Assembly: GCF_000308875.1 (NCBI RefSeq)
Contig: NZ_BAGL01000067.1
Location: forward strand, 1 to 62,726
Reading direction: 5' to 3'
Length of the DNA stretch: 62,726 bases
Source of the DNA: Nocardia transvalensis NBRC 15921
GTDB taxonomy: Bacteria > Actinomycetota > Actinomycetes > Mycobacteriales > Mycobacteriaceae
A model generated the notes under the pieces. The model did not search any database. It was not told the DNA's origin and saw only the letters and a program-made list of their open reading frames with translations. Positions 8,150-19,247 of this stretch are shown here, piece by piece; within the stretch, counting starts at the first letter, position 1, and each line of letters starts with the position of its first letter. Position numbers and translations under genes: made by a program.

Positions 8150-8811
8150 GGGCGATCGGAGATCTCGTAGATCACCTGCCGCCCGTCACGCACGACGATC
8201 GACATGTGCTGGCGGTAGACGATGACCTCGCCGGCCGGGCGGCGCTCCTCGACGTCGACGTCGAACTGGTCCGGTGCGCGTTCGACGATGTGGACGCAAT
8301 GCGTTGTGCCGACCGGGATCTCGGCGTCGATCGCGCGCTGGAGATGGTCGGCGGAGGAGATGTTGACCGTGTCGCGCGCCACGAAATCCTGTGCGTGCCC
8401 GCCGTTGCGCTCGGTGTAGTAGGCGTATTCGAAGCCGAGGATCGCCGCGGCGCCGCTGGCGGTGTCGCCGGGTCCGTTGCCGACCGTCAGGCCGCCCGAC
8501 CGCTCGGGGGCGCAGGCGGGCACCGGTGGCGGGGGTGCGGGTGTGGGCGTGGGTGTGGCGGCGGGAGCGGAGGTGGTGACGGGAGCGGCGACCGCGGGCA
8601 CGGGGTTACCCGCCACCGGATCCATCTCGGCGGAGGCCATCGTGATGATCGCGCCGACGACGACGCCCGCGGCGGCCAGTGCGATAGCGACCACGATCCC
8701 CAGGCGGCTCAGTAGCCAGCTGCGCGGCTTGCGCGTCGCGGGCGCCAGTGCGCGCTGTACGACGTCCGGGTCCAGTGCCCATTTCGGTGATCGGCCTGTC
8801 TCCGAGCCCAT
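8146..8811 (-). CDS. Membrane-anchored hypothetical protein with proline/threonine-rich linker
   Basis: A 221-aa protein. A ~35-residue cytoplasmic basic N-terminus leads to one transmembrane helix (SRLGIVVAIALAAAGVVVGA), then a flexible A/P/T-rich stretch (SAPAATPTPTPAPPPP), then a ~100-residue extracytoplasmic domain with two cysteines (CAPERSGG and HCVHIVE). Sequence such as AILGFEYAYYTERNGGHAQDF suggests an NTF2-like alpha+beta fold, but I cannot assign a family. ATG 8811 follows GGAGGAAGGGG. Its TAA (8146-8148) overlaps the rsgA TAG (8147-8149), so the convergent genes share bases. Confidence 0.75.
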   Translation of the reverse strand: MGSETGRSPKWALDPDVVQRALAPATRKPRSWLLSRLGIVVAIALAAAGVVVGAIITMASAEMDPVAGNPVPAVAAPVTTSAPAATPTPTPAPPPPVPACAPERSGGLTVGNGPGDTASGAAAILGFEYAYYTERNGGHAQDFVARDTVNISSADHLQRAIDAEIPVGTTHCVHIVERAPDQFDVDVEERRPAGEVIVYRQHMSIVVRDGRQVIYEISDRP

Positions 8812-8883
8812 CACTTCCCCTTCCTCCTGTCCCGCAAGAGGTCTCGCGCCTCGACGACAATGCACGGCGCGGCCGGAATCCAC

Positions 8884-9660
8884 AAGTGGGGATACTTCCC
8901 GGCGCTGGGGATAATGGGTAGTTGCGGCGGGATGCTACAAGGCGCACGCGCGAGGGGCGCTTCGAGAGCGGTCGCACCGCCCATTTTCCGGAGCACATCG
9001 AGGATGCGGGCGGACGAAAACGGCGAACAATGAGTCGCGCGCCACAGAATTGCCGTATCTATTTTCTTTTCGAAGTAATTCGCTGCGCAATTCGTGAGTC
9101 GACCCATGTGATTACCCCGGCCGCGACATGATGCCGTCGCCGGAGAGCCGTCGGCACGCCCGCCTCGAGGTCCGCTATGAGTAACGCCCCGGAAACACGT
9201 CGATCGCGCAACATCCGCGAGCCCGGCGGCGTGCCCACGGCGGCGTGGCCAGCCAGGTACCGGACACAGCCCCGATAATCGTGACGCGCGTCTCAGACCA
9301 GCGATGTTAGTCGCATCACATAACAGACCAGAGGGCATGTTCGCGGGCGAATCGGCGCCGCCGGGCCCCGGACCGGCCCCCTTCCGCAAAACCCCACTGG
9401 AGAGACGAATCGGACAGCCCTACTCGCAAGTAGAAATTCTGAGTCGGAGACATTTCGCTAATGCGTTTGTGACCCAGCTCTCCGGAGGCGCACGCGATGG
9501 CGGTTGACCGGCGAACTGCATGGTTCTACGGTCGTTAACCGATGGTCGATGTCGCCCATTACTACATTTGGTTTCAAATAAATTCGACCGGAGCTGAAAC
9601 GGGAGACCCCCGCTCACACTCCGGCTCGAGAAAAGATAGAAAGCTTCAGGCCCGCAACCA
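8884..9660. other. Gene-poor interval of about 780 bp
   Basis: No convincing protein gene is seen. Base composition is visibly less G+C-rich around 9040-9120 and 9420-9650 than in the surrounding genes. The one notable item is a 13-codon frame at 9497-9538 (MAVDRRTAWFYGR) preceded by GGAGG 9 nt upstream. It could be a leader peptide for the membrane-protein gene at 9661, but this is unproven. The interval should hold the promoters of both divergent flanking genes. Confidence 0.5.
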
Positions 9661-10584
9661 ATGGTTCAGCCAAACCCACGGCACACCAACCAAGTCCGGC
9701 ACGACCGCCCCGAGACCGGGCGGCAGCCATACGATCTCGCGGTCCCACCCAGTGACCCGCGCGTGAACTGGGGTTTCCTGTGTTCGGCGGCACTGAGCCT
9801 GACCACGTTCTCCCTGCTCTTCCACCCCTGGCTGACCGCCGAGGGCCCGAAGGGCCGGGTCACCTCCGATGCCTTCGGGCGGATGGAGGGCGTCACCTCG
9901 TCGTTCAACGACCCGCGGGCGGCCGAGGGCTTCGAGCCGCTGCACATCAATGGCAGCTGGGGCGTTCTCACCGCGGCCCTGGCCGTCACGACGGTCTTCG
10001 CGGCGCTGATCTACCTGTGCGACCGCGGTGCGTCTCTGGCCAAGTTCGTCATGGGATCCAGTGCGGCACTGGCTCTCTCGGTGTTCTGCACCCTGCTGTA
10101 CCTCAATGCCAAGGCGCCCGAGTTCAAGACCCTCGCCGAGGAGTCGTCGAGCGGCAGCGGGCTGCGCAACCTGTTCTCGGGCAATAAGCCGGCCGCACAC
10201 GAGGTCGCCAGCGCGGGGCTCGGATTCGCGGCCCTGCTGGGTGGCGTCACGGCCCTCGGCGCGGTCCTGATCGCCGTGGCCGCCGCCCTGCCGAAGCGCG
10301 TCGTCGAACAGTCGGACGCCGAGCAGCCCGCCGTCCTCGCACAGCAGGCCGTTCCGGAGCCCGCTCCCCAGGCGGCCGAGCCCGTGCTCACCGCACCGGC
10401 TCGCACCACCGCTCGCACCCGCAAGCCGCGCATCACCGCGCAGCCGCGCACGGCCACCGCGCGCGCCACGGCCCGGCGTCACCCCGACGTCGAGGGCCTG
10501 CGGATCCAGCTCCCCTACCGCCCGATCGCGGAGGGCAGCAAGGCCGAGTACATGTCGCTCGTAGGCTCCGCCTCCCAGCGCTAG
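9661..10584 (+). CDS. Hypothetical four-helix membrane protein with basic Ala/Pro/Thr tail
   Basis: A 307-aa integral membrane protein. Four hydrophobic segments are visible: WGFLCSAALSLTTFSLLFH (~37-55), WGVLTAALAVTTVFAALIYL (~100-119), FVMGSSAALALSVFCTLLYL (~128-147) and ASAGLGFAALLGGVTALGAV (~185-215). A ~50-residue periplasmic or cytoplasmic loop lies between the first two. The C-terminal ~90 residues are Ala/Pro-rich then basic (TTARTRKPRITAQPRTATAR), probably cytoplasmic. No family is recognised; similar multi-pass proteins are common in Nocardia. ATG 9661 is the first codon of the frame, without a clear ribosome binding site. A strong terminator follows. Confidence 0.75.
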   Translation: MVQPNPRHTNQVRHDRPETGRQPYDLAVPPSDPRVNWGFLCSAALSLTTFSLLFHPWLTAEGPKGRVTSDAFGRMEGVTSSFNDPRAAEGFEPLHINGSWGVLTAALAVTTVFAALIYLCDRGASLAKFVMGSSAALALSVFCTLLYLNAKAPEFKTLAEESSSGSGLRNLFSGNKPAAHEVASAGLGFAALLGGVTALGAVLIAVAAALPKRVVEQSDAEQPAVLAQQAVPEPAPQAAEPVLTAPARTTARTRKPRITAQPRTATARATARRHPDVEGLRIQLPYRPIAEGSKAEYMSLVGSASQR

Positions 10585-10599
10585 CACCCGGCCCGACAG

Positions 10600-10624
10600 C
10601 GCCCGCTCCCGATCGGAGCGGGCG
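10600..10624 (+). terminator. Rho-independent terminator
   Basis: CGCCCGCTCC (10600-10609) pairs perfectly with GGAGCGGGCG (10615-10624) around a 5-nt loop, then TTTCGT. It lies 16 bp after the membrane-protein stop. Confidence 0.85.
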
Positions 10625-10633
10625 TTTCGTCAT

Positions 10634-10639
10634 TACCAT
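10634..10639 (+). promoter_or_regulatory. -10 hexamer of a probable leaderless AraC-gene promoter
   Basis: TACCAT ends 6 nt before the ATG at 10646, and no Shine-Dalgarno sequence is present. Confidence 0.4.
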
Positions 10640-10645
10640 GGCGGT

Positions 10646-11467
10646 ATGCCCGTCGAACCGGTTCGTGTCGCCGGAGCCGTGGTGGACGTCGCGGTCCCGG
10701 CCCGGCGAGGCGGTATGGCCGGGGTCAGGATGGCCGGATTCCGCGGCCGGACGGAGAGCATATTCGATCTCCAGATGGTTCCGTATCCGGCGTTGACGCT
10801 GCTCATCGATTCCGGTGACGCGATGCTCGTCGACGCCGCGGACGGCGAACAGCGGCGCGGGAACGTCGTCGTCGGCCTGGCACCGGTCGGCGTCCGGGCG
10901 GGTGCGCGGGAGACCGACGCCTTGCAGATACGGCTGTCGCCGGTGGTCGCGCACGCGGTCCTGGGCGCCGCCTCGGAGCTGGGCGGCGCCGTGGTCACCC
11001 TGGACCGGCTGTGGGGACGCGATGCCGTCCGGCTCCAGGAACGCCTGCACGCCACCACGTCCTGGGACGAGCGGTTCGCGATCGTCCACACCCTGCTCGC
11101 CCGGCGGTACGAGGCGGGCCGGCGGGTCGATCCGGAGGTCGCCTACGCCTGGCGCCGAATCATGCTGAGCCGAGGCGGAATTCGCGTCGACCACCTCGCC
11201 GCCGAAACCGGCTGGACCCGCAAGCGCCTGTGGTCCCGATTCCGTACACAGCTCGGCATCACCCCCAAGCGAGCCTCGCAACTCGTCCGCTTCGACCGTG
11301 CCGCCCATCGGCTGGCCCACGGCCACAGCCCCGCCGAGGTCTCGGCCGCGACCGGCTACGCCGACCAATCCCACCTGACCCGGGCCACCCGGAGCTTCAC
11401 CGGCCTCACACCCACCGCCCTCGCCACCGCCCCATGGCTCGCCGTCGACGACGTCGCCTGGTCGTAA
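10646..11467 (+). CDS. AraC-family transcriptional regulator
   Basis: A 273-aa regulator. The N-terminal ~150 residues form a beta-rich sensory domain (cupin-like; FDLQMVPYPALTLLIDSGD). The C-terminal ~100 residues carry two helix-turn-helix units: RVDHLAAETGWTRKRLWSRF and the family signature SPAEVSAATGYADQSHLTRA, then FTGLTPTAL. AraC proteins usually activate nearby genes on binding a small ligand. No catabolic operon adjoins it here; it converges on a TetR gene, so its target is unclear. Confidence 0.9.
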   Translation: MPVEPVRVAGAVVDVAVPARRGGMAGVRMAGFRGRTESIFDLQMVPYPALTLLIDSGDAMLVDAADGEQRRGNVVVGLAPVGVRAGARETDALQIRLSPVVAHAVLGAASELGGAVVTLDRLWGRDAVRLQERLHATTSWDERFAIVHTLLARRYEAGRRVDPEVAYAWRRIMLSRGGIRVDHLAAETGWTRKRLWSRFRTQLGITPKRASQLVRFDRAAHRLAHGHSPAEVSAATGYADQSHLTRATRSFTGLTPTALATAPWLAVDDVAWS

Positions 11468-11486
11468 GGCTCCATCTTTCTTGTAA

Positions 11487-12101
11487 TCAGCTTGCTACGT
11501 AACGCTTTTCGACATCGGGTCGTCGGCCTTCGAGCAATTCGAACAGGATGCGGCCCATCGATTCCCGCGCCGTCTGCTTGTCCTCGGCGCGGGTGATCGC
11601 CAGGGCGGCCGCGGACAGCGATCCGTACAGCACGTGTGAGAGGGCGGTGGCGTCGGCGGTGATGATCGACCCGTCCTCGCGCAGCGCCGTCAATGCCGCC
11701 TCGAGCGCACCCTCGACGTGTCGTTCGCCGTGTTCCCACCACTGCACGAATCCGAGCGCCGTAGGGCCGTCCCGGAAACAGATCTGCTGGTAGGCGGGGT
11801 CCAGACAGCGATCGAGAAAGGCATTCAGACCGGCGACGACCGCCTCCCACGGCGTCGTCGCCGACCGGGAACTCGCGGCGATCGCCGCGACGGTCTGCTC
11901 GTCGACCAGCTCCAGGGCGGCCTGGAACAGCGCCCGCTTGTTCGCGAAATGGTGATACACCGCGCCCTTGGTGACGCGGGCGGCCGCGGCGATCTGATCG
12001 GTCGAGGTGTTCTCGAACCCGTTGGCCGCGAACAGCTTCGCCGCACCCTCGACCAGCGCGCGCCGCGTATCGGCCGCGTTCTCGTCCCGCCTCGACAGCA
12101 T
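11487..12101 (-). CDS. TetR-family transcriptional repressor
   Basis: A 204-aa repressor. The N-terminal HTH reads TRRALVEGAAKLFAANGFEN, then TSTDQIAAAARVTKGAVYHHFANKRALFQAALE, the standard TetR signature; the rest is a helical ligand-binding domain. The ATG at 12101 lies inside a 15-bp inverted repeat (12099-12113), so autoregulation is very likely. An in-frame ATG at 12119 gives six extra residues (MSHTRS). The hexamer CATACT just before ATG 12101 would suit a leaderless transcript. A divergent small gene starts at 12198 and is a probable co-target. Confidence 0.92.
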   Translation of the reverse strand: MLSRRDENAADTRRALVEGAAKLFAANGFENTSTDQIAAAARVTKGAVYHHFANKRALFQAALELVDEQTVAAIAASSRSATTPWEAVVAGLNAFLDRCLDPAYQQICFRDGPTALGFVQWWEHGERHVEGALEAALTALREDGSIITADATALSHVLYGSLSAAALAITRAEDKQTARESMGRILFELLEGRRPDVEKRYVAS

Positions 12102-12113
12102 ACTCCGAGTATG
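12099..12113. promoter_or_regulatory. TetR operator (15-bp perfect inverted repeat)
   Basis: CATACTC-C-GAGTATG has perfect 7-bp arms about one central base and overlaps the TetR start codon. Its core, TACTCCGAGTA, closely resembles the palindrome before the thiolase gene (29263-29278). Confidence 0.75.
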
Positions 12114-12197
12114 TGACATTCCGGTCTTCAGAATCAACCCCGGCAGGCACAGACTGGGCCCCGACCACGAATTCGACACTCGGGAAGAACCTCGACA

Positions 12198-12689
12198 ATG
12201 CCTGTGCGACAGACCCCTTGGGCCGCCCTCCGCGACCTCACCGTCACCACACCGTGGATGGACGGCACCGCGGCCTCCTCCGCCGGCCCGTACATGTTCA
12301 GCCTCACCCAGTTCACACCCACCCGGCTGACGGACCTCCCGCAGATCTGGCGCGCGAGCCGAGCACTGTCCGACCAACTCGTGCGCATCGACGAGGCCAT
12401 CGGCGTCACGACCTACATCCGCCCCGCCCACCACGCCCAAGTCGGCTCCCTCTCGATCTGGACCGACCCGCGAGGCCTGAACACCTTCATGACCCTCCCC
12501 GACCACATCACGATCATGAACAAATACCGCACCCGCGGCCTCCCCGTCCGCTCCGCCACCTGGTGGTCCCACTCCCTCGACCCCGAAGCCGCAGTCCGCG
12601 AGGGCCTCCACCTCCTCGACACCCACGACACCCAACGAGTCAGCACCCCGAAGCCCGCAGAGGCCGACCACGCGCAATCACAGGATTGA
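12198..12689 (+). CDS. Conserved hypothetical protein, probable dimeric alpha/beta-barrel (monooxygenase-like) fold
   Basis: A 163-aa cytosolic protein. The middle section has a beta strand (YMFSLTQFTP), a helix (LPQIWRASRALSDQLVR), then GSLSIWTDPRGLNTFMTLPDHITIMNKY. That W-x2-x-x-L-x-x-F-x-x-x-x-x-H pattern is typical of antibiotic-biosynthesis-monooxygenase-like or DUF3291-type proteins. I cannot name a substrate. It is divergent from the TetR gene with its operator in between, as is common for a repressor-target pair. The C-terminal ~25 residues are polar and probably disordered. Confidence 0.65.
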   Translation: MPVRQTPWAALRDLTVTTPWMDGTAASSAGPYMFSLTQFTPTRLTDLPQIWRASRALSDQLVRIDEAIGVTTYIRPAHHAQVGSLSIWTDPRGLNTFMTLPDHITIMNKYRTRGLPVRSATWWSHSLDPEAAVREGLHLLDTHDTQRVSTPKPAEADHAQSQD

Positions 12690-12708
12690 ATCGGACAAAT
12701 CCGGATTT

Positions 12709-12756
12709 CGGTAGCTGTACCGATGTGGGCGATGTACCTACGGAGCCAATGTAGGT
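12709..12756 (+). promoter_or_regulatory. Two inverted repeats upstream of a secreted-protein gene
   Basis: CGGTA-GCTG-TACCG (12709-12722) and ACCTAC-N9-GTAGGT (12736-12756) lie 46-93 bp before the start at 12802. The second contains CCTACGGAGCC, the same 11-mer found in the desaturase operator at 24721. Function is inferred from position only. Confidence 0.4.
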
Positions 12757-12801
12757 GCCGAATATCTCGTCGAATCCACGAATTCCGGGAGGAAATACCA
12801 G

Positions 12802-13254
12802 ATGCGGAAAAGGCAGTTCGTGTTGCGGAGTGCGCTCGCCGTCGCCGCGGTGGGTGGCGTGATCGCGACGGTCGCGCCCGCCGCCGTCGCCGCGGGGCCC
12901 CGCGCCGATCTCGGTGATATCCACACGCTCGGCGATATCTGCTACGGGCGGGGCTGGGTGAGCGGGTCCGCCGATGACGCCCAACCCGGCGCCACGCAGT
13001 TCTGGGTGACCTTCACGAGGTGGACGCCCACGTTCGGAAATCAGTGCGGCGTCACGGTGATCGTGCAGTGGCGCAACCTCGACACCGGCGCTGAGGGCAC
13101 GGTCCCGGTGCCGGTGGCCGACACGGGAACGGCGACCAACGCGAACCGGCCGGTGCTCGTGAGCGCCACGACCGGGTCGGGCCGCGTGTCCTTCACCGCC
13201 TCCACCGACCGGCCCCACCTGCCGCCGGCGACGGTCGAACTTCAGGTGCCGTAA
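12802..13254 (+). CDS. Secreted hypothetical protein
   Basis: A 150-aa exported protein. The signal peptide has basic MRKRQFVLR, hydrophobic SALAVAAVGGVIATVAPAAV and likely AVAA cleavage near residue 31. The mature ~119 residues look like a beta-sandwich: alternating hydrophobic strands (GATQFWVTFTRW, GVTVIVQWRN, TVPVPVADTGT, RVSFTAS, TVELQVP) and two cysteines (DICYG, NQCGV) that could form a disulfide. The pattern recalls small secreted actinobacterial proteins of unknown role. GGGAGGAA lies 8 nt upstream of the ATG. Confidence 0.7.
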   Translation: MRKRQFVLRSALAVAAVGGVIATVAPAAVAAGPRADLGDIHTLGDICYGRGWVSGSADDAQPGATQFWVTFTRWTPTFGNQCGVTVIVQWRNLDTGAEGTVPVPVADTGTATNANRPVLVSATTGSGRVSFTASTDRPHLPPATVELQVP

Positions 13255-13373
13255 GCCGCCCTGCTGCGGTAATCGACCGCGTAATCCACCCGAAAGCCAT
13301 GTGTCGGCGCCGACGAATTTCGGGTGGACTCGCCGTCTGTACGTCTGAACAGACCGATACACAGGAGTCCGAT

Positions 13374-14177
13374 ATGACCAGACCGTTTCGATTCGGGGTC
13401 GTCGCCCCGCTCATGACCGACTTGCCGCCATGGCGAGACCACGCGCGCCGCATCGCCGACAACGGCTATTCGACACTGCTGGTACCCGACTTCCCGCTCA
13501 CTCAACCGGCACCAGCCCCCATGCTGGCCACCATCGCGGCCACGACCGACCTGCGCGTGGGCACGTGGGTATACGCCTCCCCGTTCCGCCCGTCATGGAT
13601 GACGGCCTGGGAAGCGCACTCCCTGTCACTGTTGACCGACGGCCGCTTCGAAATGGGCATCGGCACCGGCAGACCCGGAATCGAAGACGAACTCCGCGAC
13701 AAGGGACTGCCCGTCACATCCCCGAGCGAACGCCTCGCCACGATACGCGAAACCGTCGAAAAGCTGAGGGAACTCGACGGCCCCGACCACCACACGCCTG
13801 TGGCGATGGCGGTGCTCGGCCCGAAAGCCCGCGCCCTGGCCGCCGATATCGCCGACACGGTCACCTTCGCGGTGGGACCTCAGCCCCGCGCCGAGGTCAC
13901 CCAGCTGGCATACGACGTCCGCGCGCGCGGCGATGTCGAACTGGCACTTGCCATCTCGGTCGTCGGCGACTCCGCCGCAGCCCATATGGCGCCCCCTGAC
14001 ATCGATATCGCCGCACTCCACGCTGCGGACGCCCTGTCCGTACTCCCGGCCGACCCGGCGGCCGCCGCGGAGGAAATCCAGCGCCGACGCGAGGAAATAG
14101 GCTTCTCCTACTTCATCTTCGGCGCCGGCCAGGCCGACAACTTCGCACCGATCGTCGCGAAGCTCTCCGGAAACTAG
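13374..14177 (+). CDS. LLM-class F420-dependent oxidoreductase
   Basis: A 267-aa luciferase-like TIM barrel. It starts with TRPFRFGVVAPL, has ARRIADNGYSTLLVPDF and the conserved FEMGIGTGRPG stretch. The subfamily (TIGR03621-like) uses coenzyme F420 in actinobacteria; fbiA and fbiB for F420 synthesis are encoded at 44.9-47.2 kb of this window. ATG 13374 is supported by CAGGAG 8 nt upstream; the longer frame from 13299 has no such site. The substrate is unknown. It is followed 36 bp downstream by a DHFR-like gene on the same strand, probably an operon. Confidence 0.85.
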   Translation: MTRPFRFGVVAPLMTDLPPWRDHARRIADNGYSTLLVPDFPLTQPAPAPMLATIAATTDLRVGTWVYASPFRPSWMTAWEAHSLSLLTDGRFEMGIGTGRPGIEDELRDKGLPVTSPSERLATIRETVEKLRELDGPDHHTPVAMAVLGPKARALAADIADTVTFAVGPQPRAEVTQLAYDVRARGDVELALAISVVGDSAAAHMAPPDIDIAALHAADALSVLPADPAAAAEEIQRRREEIGFSYFIFGAGQADNFAPIVAKLSGN

Positions 14178-14213
14178 CCCGCCGATGTCGGAAACACACT
14201 GAGAGACACTGAC

Positions 14214-14771
14214 ATGCGAAAGTTGATTCTGGGATTCTACGTCTCGCTGGACGGCAAGAGCGCCGACGGCGACAACGGAATCCGCGACGTCATGATGAGC
14301 ATCGACGACCCCGAGCAGGAGAAGTACTTCGTCGACCAACTGTGGGAGGCCGGGGCCTTCCTGATGGGCCGCAACACCTACGAGATCATGGCCGGATACT
14401 GGCCCACCGCCGACCATCCGTCCGCCAAGGCCATGAACGAGATCCCCAAGGTCGTGTTCTCCCGCACCCTGAAGTCCGCCGACAACTGGCCCGAAACCCG
14501 AATCGCGAGCGGCGATACCGCCGAAGAGATCGCCAGGCTCAAGGCCGAGCCGGGCAAGGACCTCGTCGCCGCCGGCGGCACCGAGTTCATGCATTCCCTG
14601 ATCAAGCTCGACGTCGTCGACGAGTACCGACTGTGGGTCCTGCCCGCCGCCACCGGCAAAGGCGCACCACTGTTCCCCGAACTGGACCAGGCCGTGAGAT
14701 TGCGCCTGGTCAAAAGCACAGCCTTCCCCTCCGGAATCCTCGAACTGCGATACGCACCAGCCGACAGGTAA
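14214..14771 (+). CDS. Dihydrofolate reductase / RibD C-terminal-like family protein
   Basis: A 185-aa reductase-fold protein (MRKLILGFYVSLDGKSAD at the N-terminus, AFLMGRNTYEIMAGYWPTAD, DLVAAGGTEFMHSLIKLDVVDEY, LWVLPAATGKGAPLF). This set is typical of the RibD_C/YyaP/YwjB group, NADPH-dependent oxidoreductases related to DHFR but not true folate enzymes. A GAGAGA precedes the ATG by 8 nt. It follows the F420-type oxidoreductase gene by 36 bp. The physiological substrate is unknown. Confidence 0.88.
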   Translation: MRKLILGFYVSLDGKSADGDNGIRDVMMSIDDPEQEKYFVDQLWEAGAFLMGRNTYEIMAGYWPTADHPSAKAMNEIPKVVFSRTLKSADNWPETRIASGDTAEEIARLKAEPGKDLVAAGGTEFMHSLIKLDVVDEYRLWVLPAATGKGAPLFPELDQAVRLRLVKSTAFPSGILELRYAPADR

Positions 14772-14819
14772 CACCCGCCAACCACCAACTCCGCGGCCCC
14801 CGACACGCGTCAACCGAAC

Positions 14820-15522
14820 TATCCGCACACGGATTTGCTGTCACGGACGCAGACGGCACTGTCGGTGAGTCGAACCTCGACGCAGCTGTTGGAATCCTTG
14901 CTGAACGAGGACTGATCGACCGGCTGGCACAGTACTCAGTCACCGCGTATGCGACGCTGCTCGGCAGCAGCTCCGAGTGGGCTCTCCACAGTGCGTGGCA
15001 TCGATTGGCCGAGTTGTCTTTGGCCTACGGCGATTTGGCGCGAGAGATCGCCCTGCGCCGACGGCGGTTGCCTGATTTCTCGCCTGCGCAGCTTTCATCG
15101 CAGGGCAACTCAACCGAATCGCCACGCACATCACCACGTTCGTCGGCAGCTCCCGCAGCTTGCCGCCGCCGGGCACCCTGCGCGGCTCCGGAGGCGACAG
15201 CATCGACCTGTCCGCGCAGCCGAACGCGATTCCGGTGGCGAGTATGTCGTCCGCAATACTCTGCACAAATGGCTGTGGGGTGACGTGCTCGTCGACGCCG
15301 AATGCGCCACCCGCGACATCTCTGAAGCTTCGTCAGCGCGGTCGAAGGCCGCGTACCGTCCGGTCCAACTCCCCCGAGAACGCCGAGTTCATCGCCGAGG
15401 CCGGTCCCTTGACAAGCGACCACGTGCTCCGGATCAGCGTCCGCTCCGGACAGCACACCACGGCTGGCGGAACAGTACTGTGGAGCGAGCTGGCTCGTCC
15501 CGACCTGTTCCGATGGCAGTGA
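14820..15522 (+). pseudogene. Decayed coding region with probable frameshifts
   Basis: No single frame is intact across this ~700 bp, but protein-like segments change frame. One runs AVTDADGTVGESNLDAAVGI...AYGDLAREIALRRRRLPDF up to ~15075. Another continues as FIAGQLNRIATHITTFVGSS...IPVASMSSAIL to ~15260. A third is YVVRNTLHKWLWGDVLVDAE (~15240-15320). The last is NAEFIAEAGPLTSDHVLRIS...LFRWQ, ending in TGA at 15520-15522. This looks like one or two genes degraded by indels, possibly part of a former toxin or mobile locus beside the Uma2 gene. No family is recognised, and real small genes cannot be excluded. Confidence 0.4.
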
Positions 15523-15599
15523 ACGTTGCAGTGCAATACTGGTGACCTGGAACGTTGACTCGAGCGAATCCGACCGCGACAGCGTGGAACGAGGAACTG

Positions 15600-16199
15600 A
15601 TGACCGCCGACCCGATGCCTCCGGCTCCCGAGCCGCTGCCGGGATGGCTGGTGCCTCCGCCCGGCGGGTTCACCGCAGAAGATCTCGACCGGCTGCCCGA
15701 TCTGCCGCCGCACACCGAACTGATCGACGGGAGCCTCGTCTTCGTGAGCCCGCAGATGAACTTCCACGCTCTCGTCATCGACCTCTTGGTCGCTGGTCTG
15801 CGTCGGTTCGCTCCGGGCACCTTACGCGTACGACGTGAGATGACGGTGACTCTCGACCGCCGGCAACGGCCGGAACCGGATCTGATGGTCGTCCACGCAT
15901 CCTCGGTCCTCGGTCCGGAACAGACGACATTCCAACCCGACGACGTGGTGCTGGCAGTCGAAGTCGTCTCACCGGACTCGGTCGTCCGCGACCGGGAACG
16001 CAAGCCGCAACTGTACGCACGCGCCGGGATACAGCACTTCTGGCGAGTGGAGAACGTGGACAGCCGGGTCGTGGTGTACGTGTACGAACTCGACCCTGCC
16101 ACAAAGGCTTATGCGCCGACCGGCATCCACCACGATCGTTTGAAGCTGACGGTGCCATTCGACATCGACGTCGACTTGACGGAGTACACCGCGCTGTAA
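15600..16199 (+). CDS. Uma2-family PD-(D/E)XK endonuclease-like protein
   Basis: A 199-aa protein of the Uma2 (DUF820) family, a restriction-endonuclease-like fold abundant in actinobacteria and cyanobacteria. Core motifs are HTELIDGSLVFVSPQMNFHA, RRQRPEPDLMVV (catalytic Asp), LAVEVVSPDSVVRDRERKPQLYARAGIQHFWRVE (E...K pair) and a closing LTVPFDIDVDLTEY. ATG 15600 is chosen for the GAGGAA 5 nt upstream. Biological roles of the family are poorly known; many members sit in variable regions. It lies just after the decayed region and converges on secA. Confidence 0.88.
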   Translation: MTADPMPPAPEPLPGWLVPPPGGFTAEDLDRLPDLPPHTELIDGSLVFVSPQMNFHALVIDLLVAGLRRFAPGTLRVRREMTVTLDRRQRPEPDLMVVHASSVLGPEQTTFQPDDVVLAVEVVSPDSVVRDRERKPQLYARAGIQHFWRVENVDSRVVVYVYELDPATKAYAPTGIHHDRLKLTVPFDIDVDLTEYTAL

Positions 16200-16274
16200 A
16201 GCGCTGCGCGTCAGCACTTCCGGGATAGCACACCGAATCATATTGACCGGCTTGACCTAGCCGCAGGCATAACA

Positions 16275-16308
16275 AAGCGCCCACCCCGGGACACCGGGGT
16301 GGGCGCTT
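16275..16308. terminator. Strong bidirectional terminator between the Uma2 gene and secA
   Basis: A 15-bp perfect stem: AAGCGCCCACCCCGG (16275-16289) pairs with CCGGGGTGGGCGCTT (16294-16308), loop GACA. The left arm is preceded by A-rich and the right arm followed by T-rich sequence. Confidence 0.9.
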
Positions 16309-16321
16309 CTTGGTGGCGGAA

Positions 16322-19153
<2,832 letters not shown>

Positions 19154-19247
19154 GGGTCTCGTCAGTCCTCTGGTCGGGGTCGTGGTCTAGCGCGCTACGT
19201 GAGCGGCAACGCCCATGGTACGGCGGCATCCATGGTAGGTGCCGACC

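Noticed and set aside
8922..9131. Small open frame in the gene-poor interval
   Set aside because: Arg-rich, no ribosome binding site, no protein-like pattern; likely chance.
12120..12677. Open extension of the TetR frame upstream of its start
   Set aside because: It is antisense to the divergent hypothetical gene (12198-12689), and the TetR signature and operator place the true start at 12101 or 12119.
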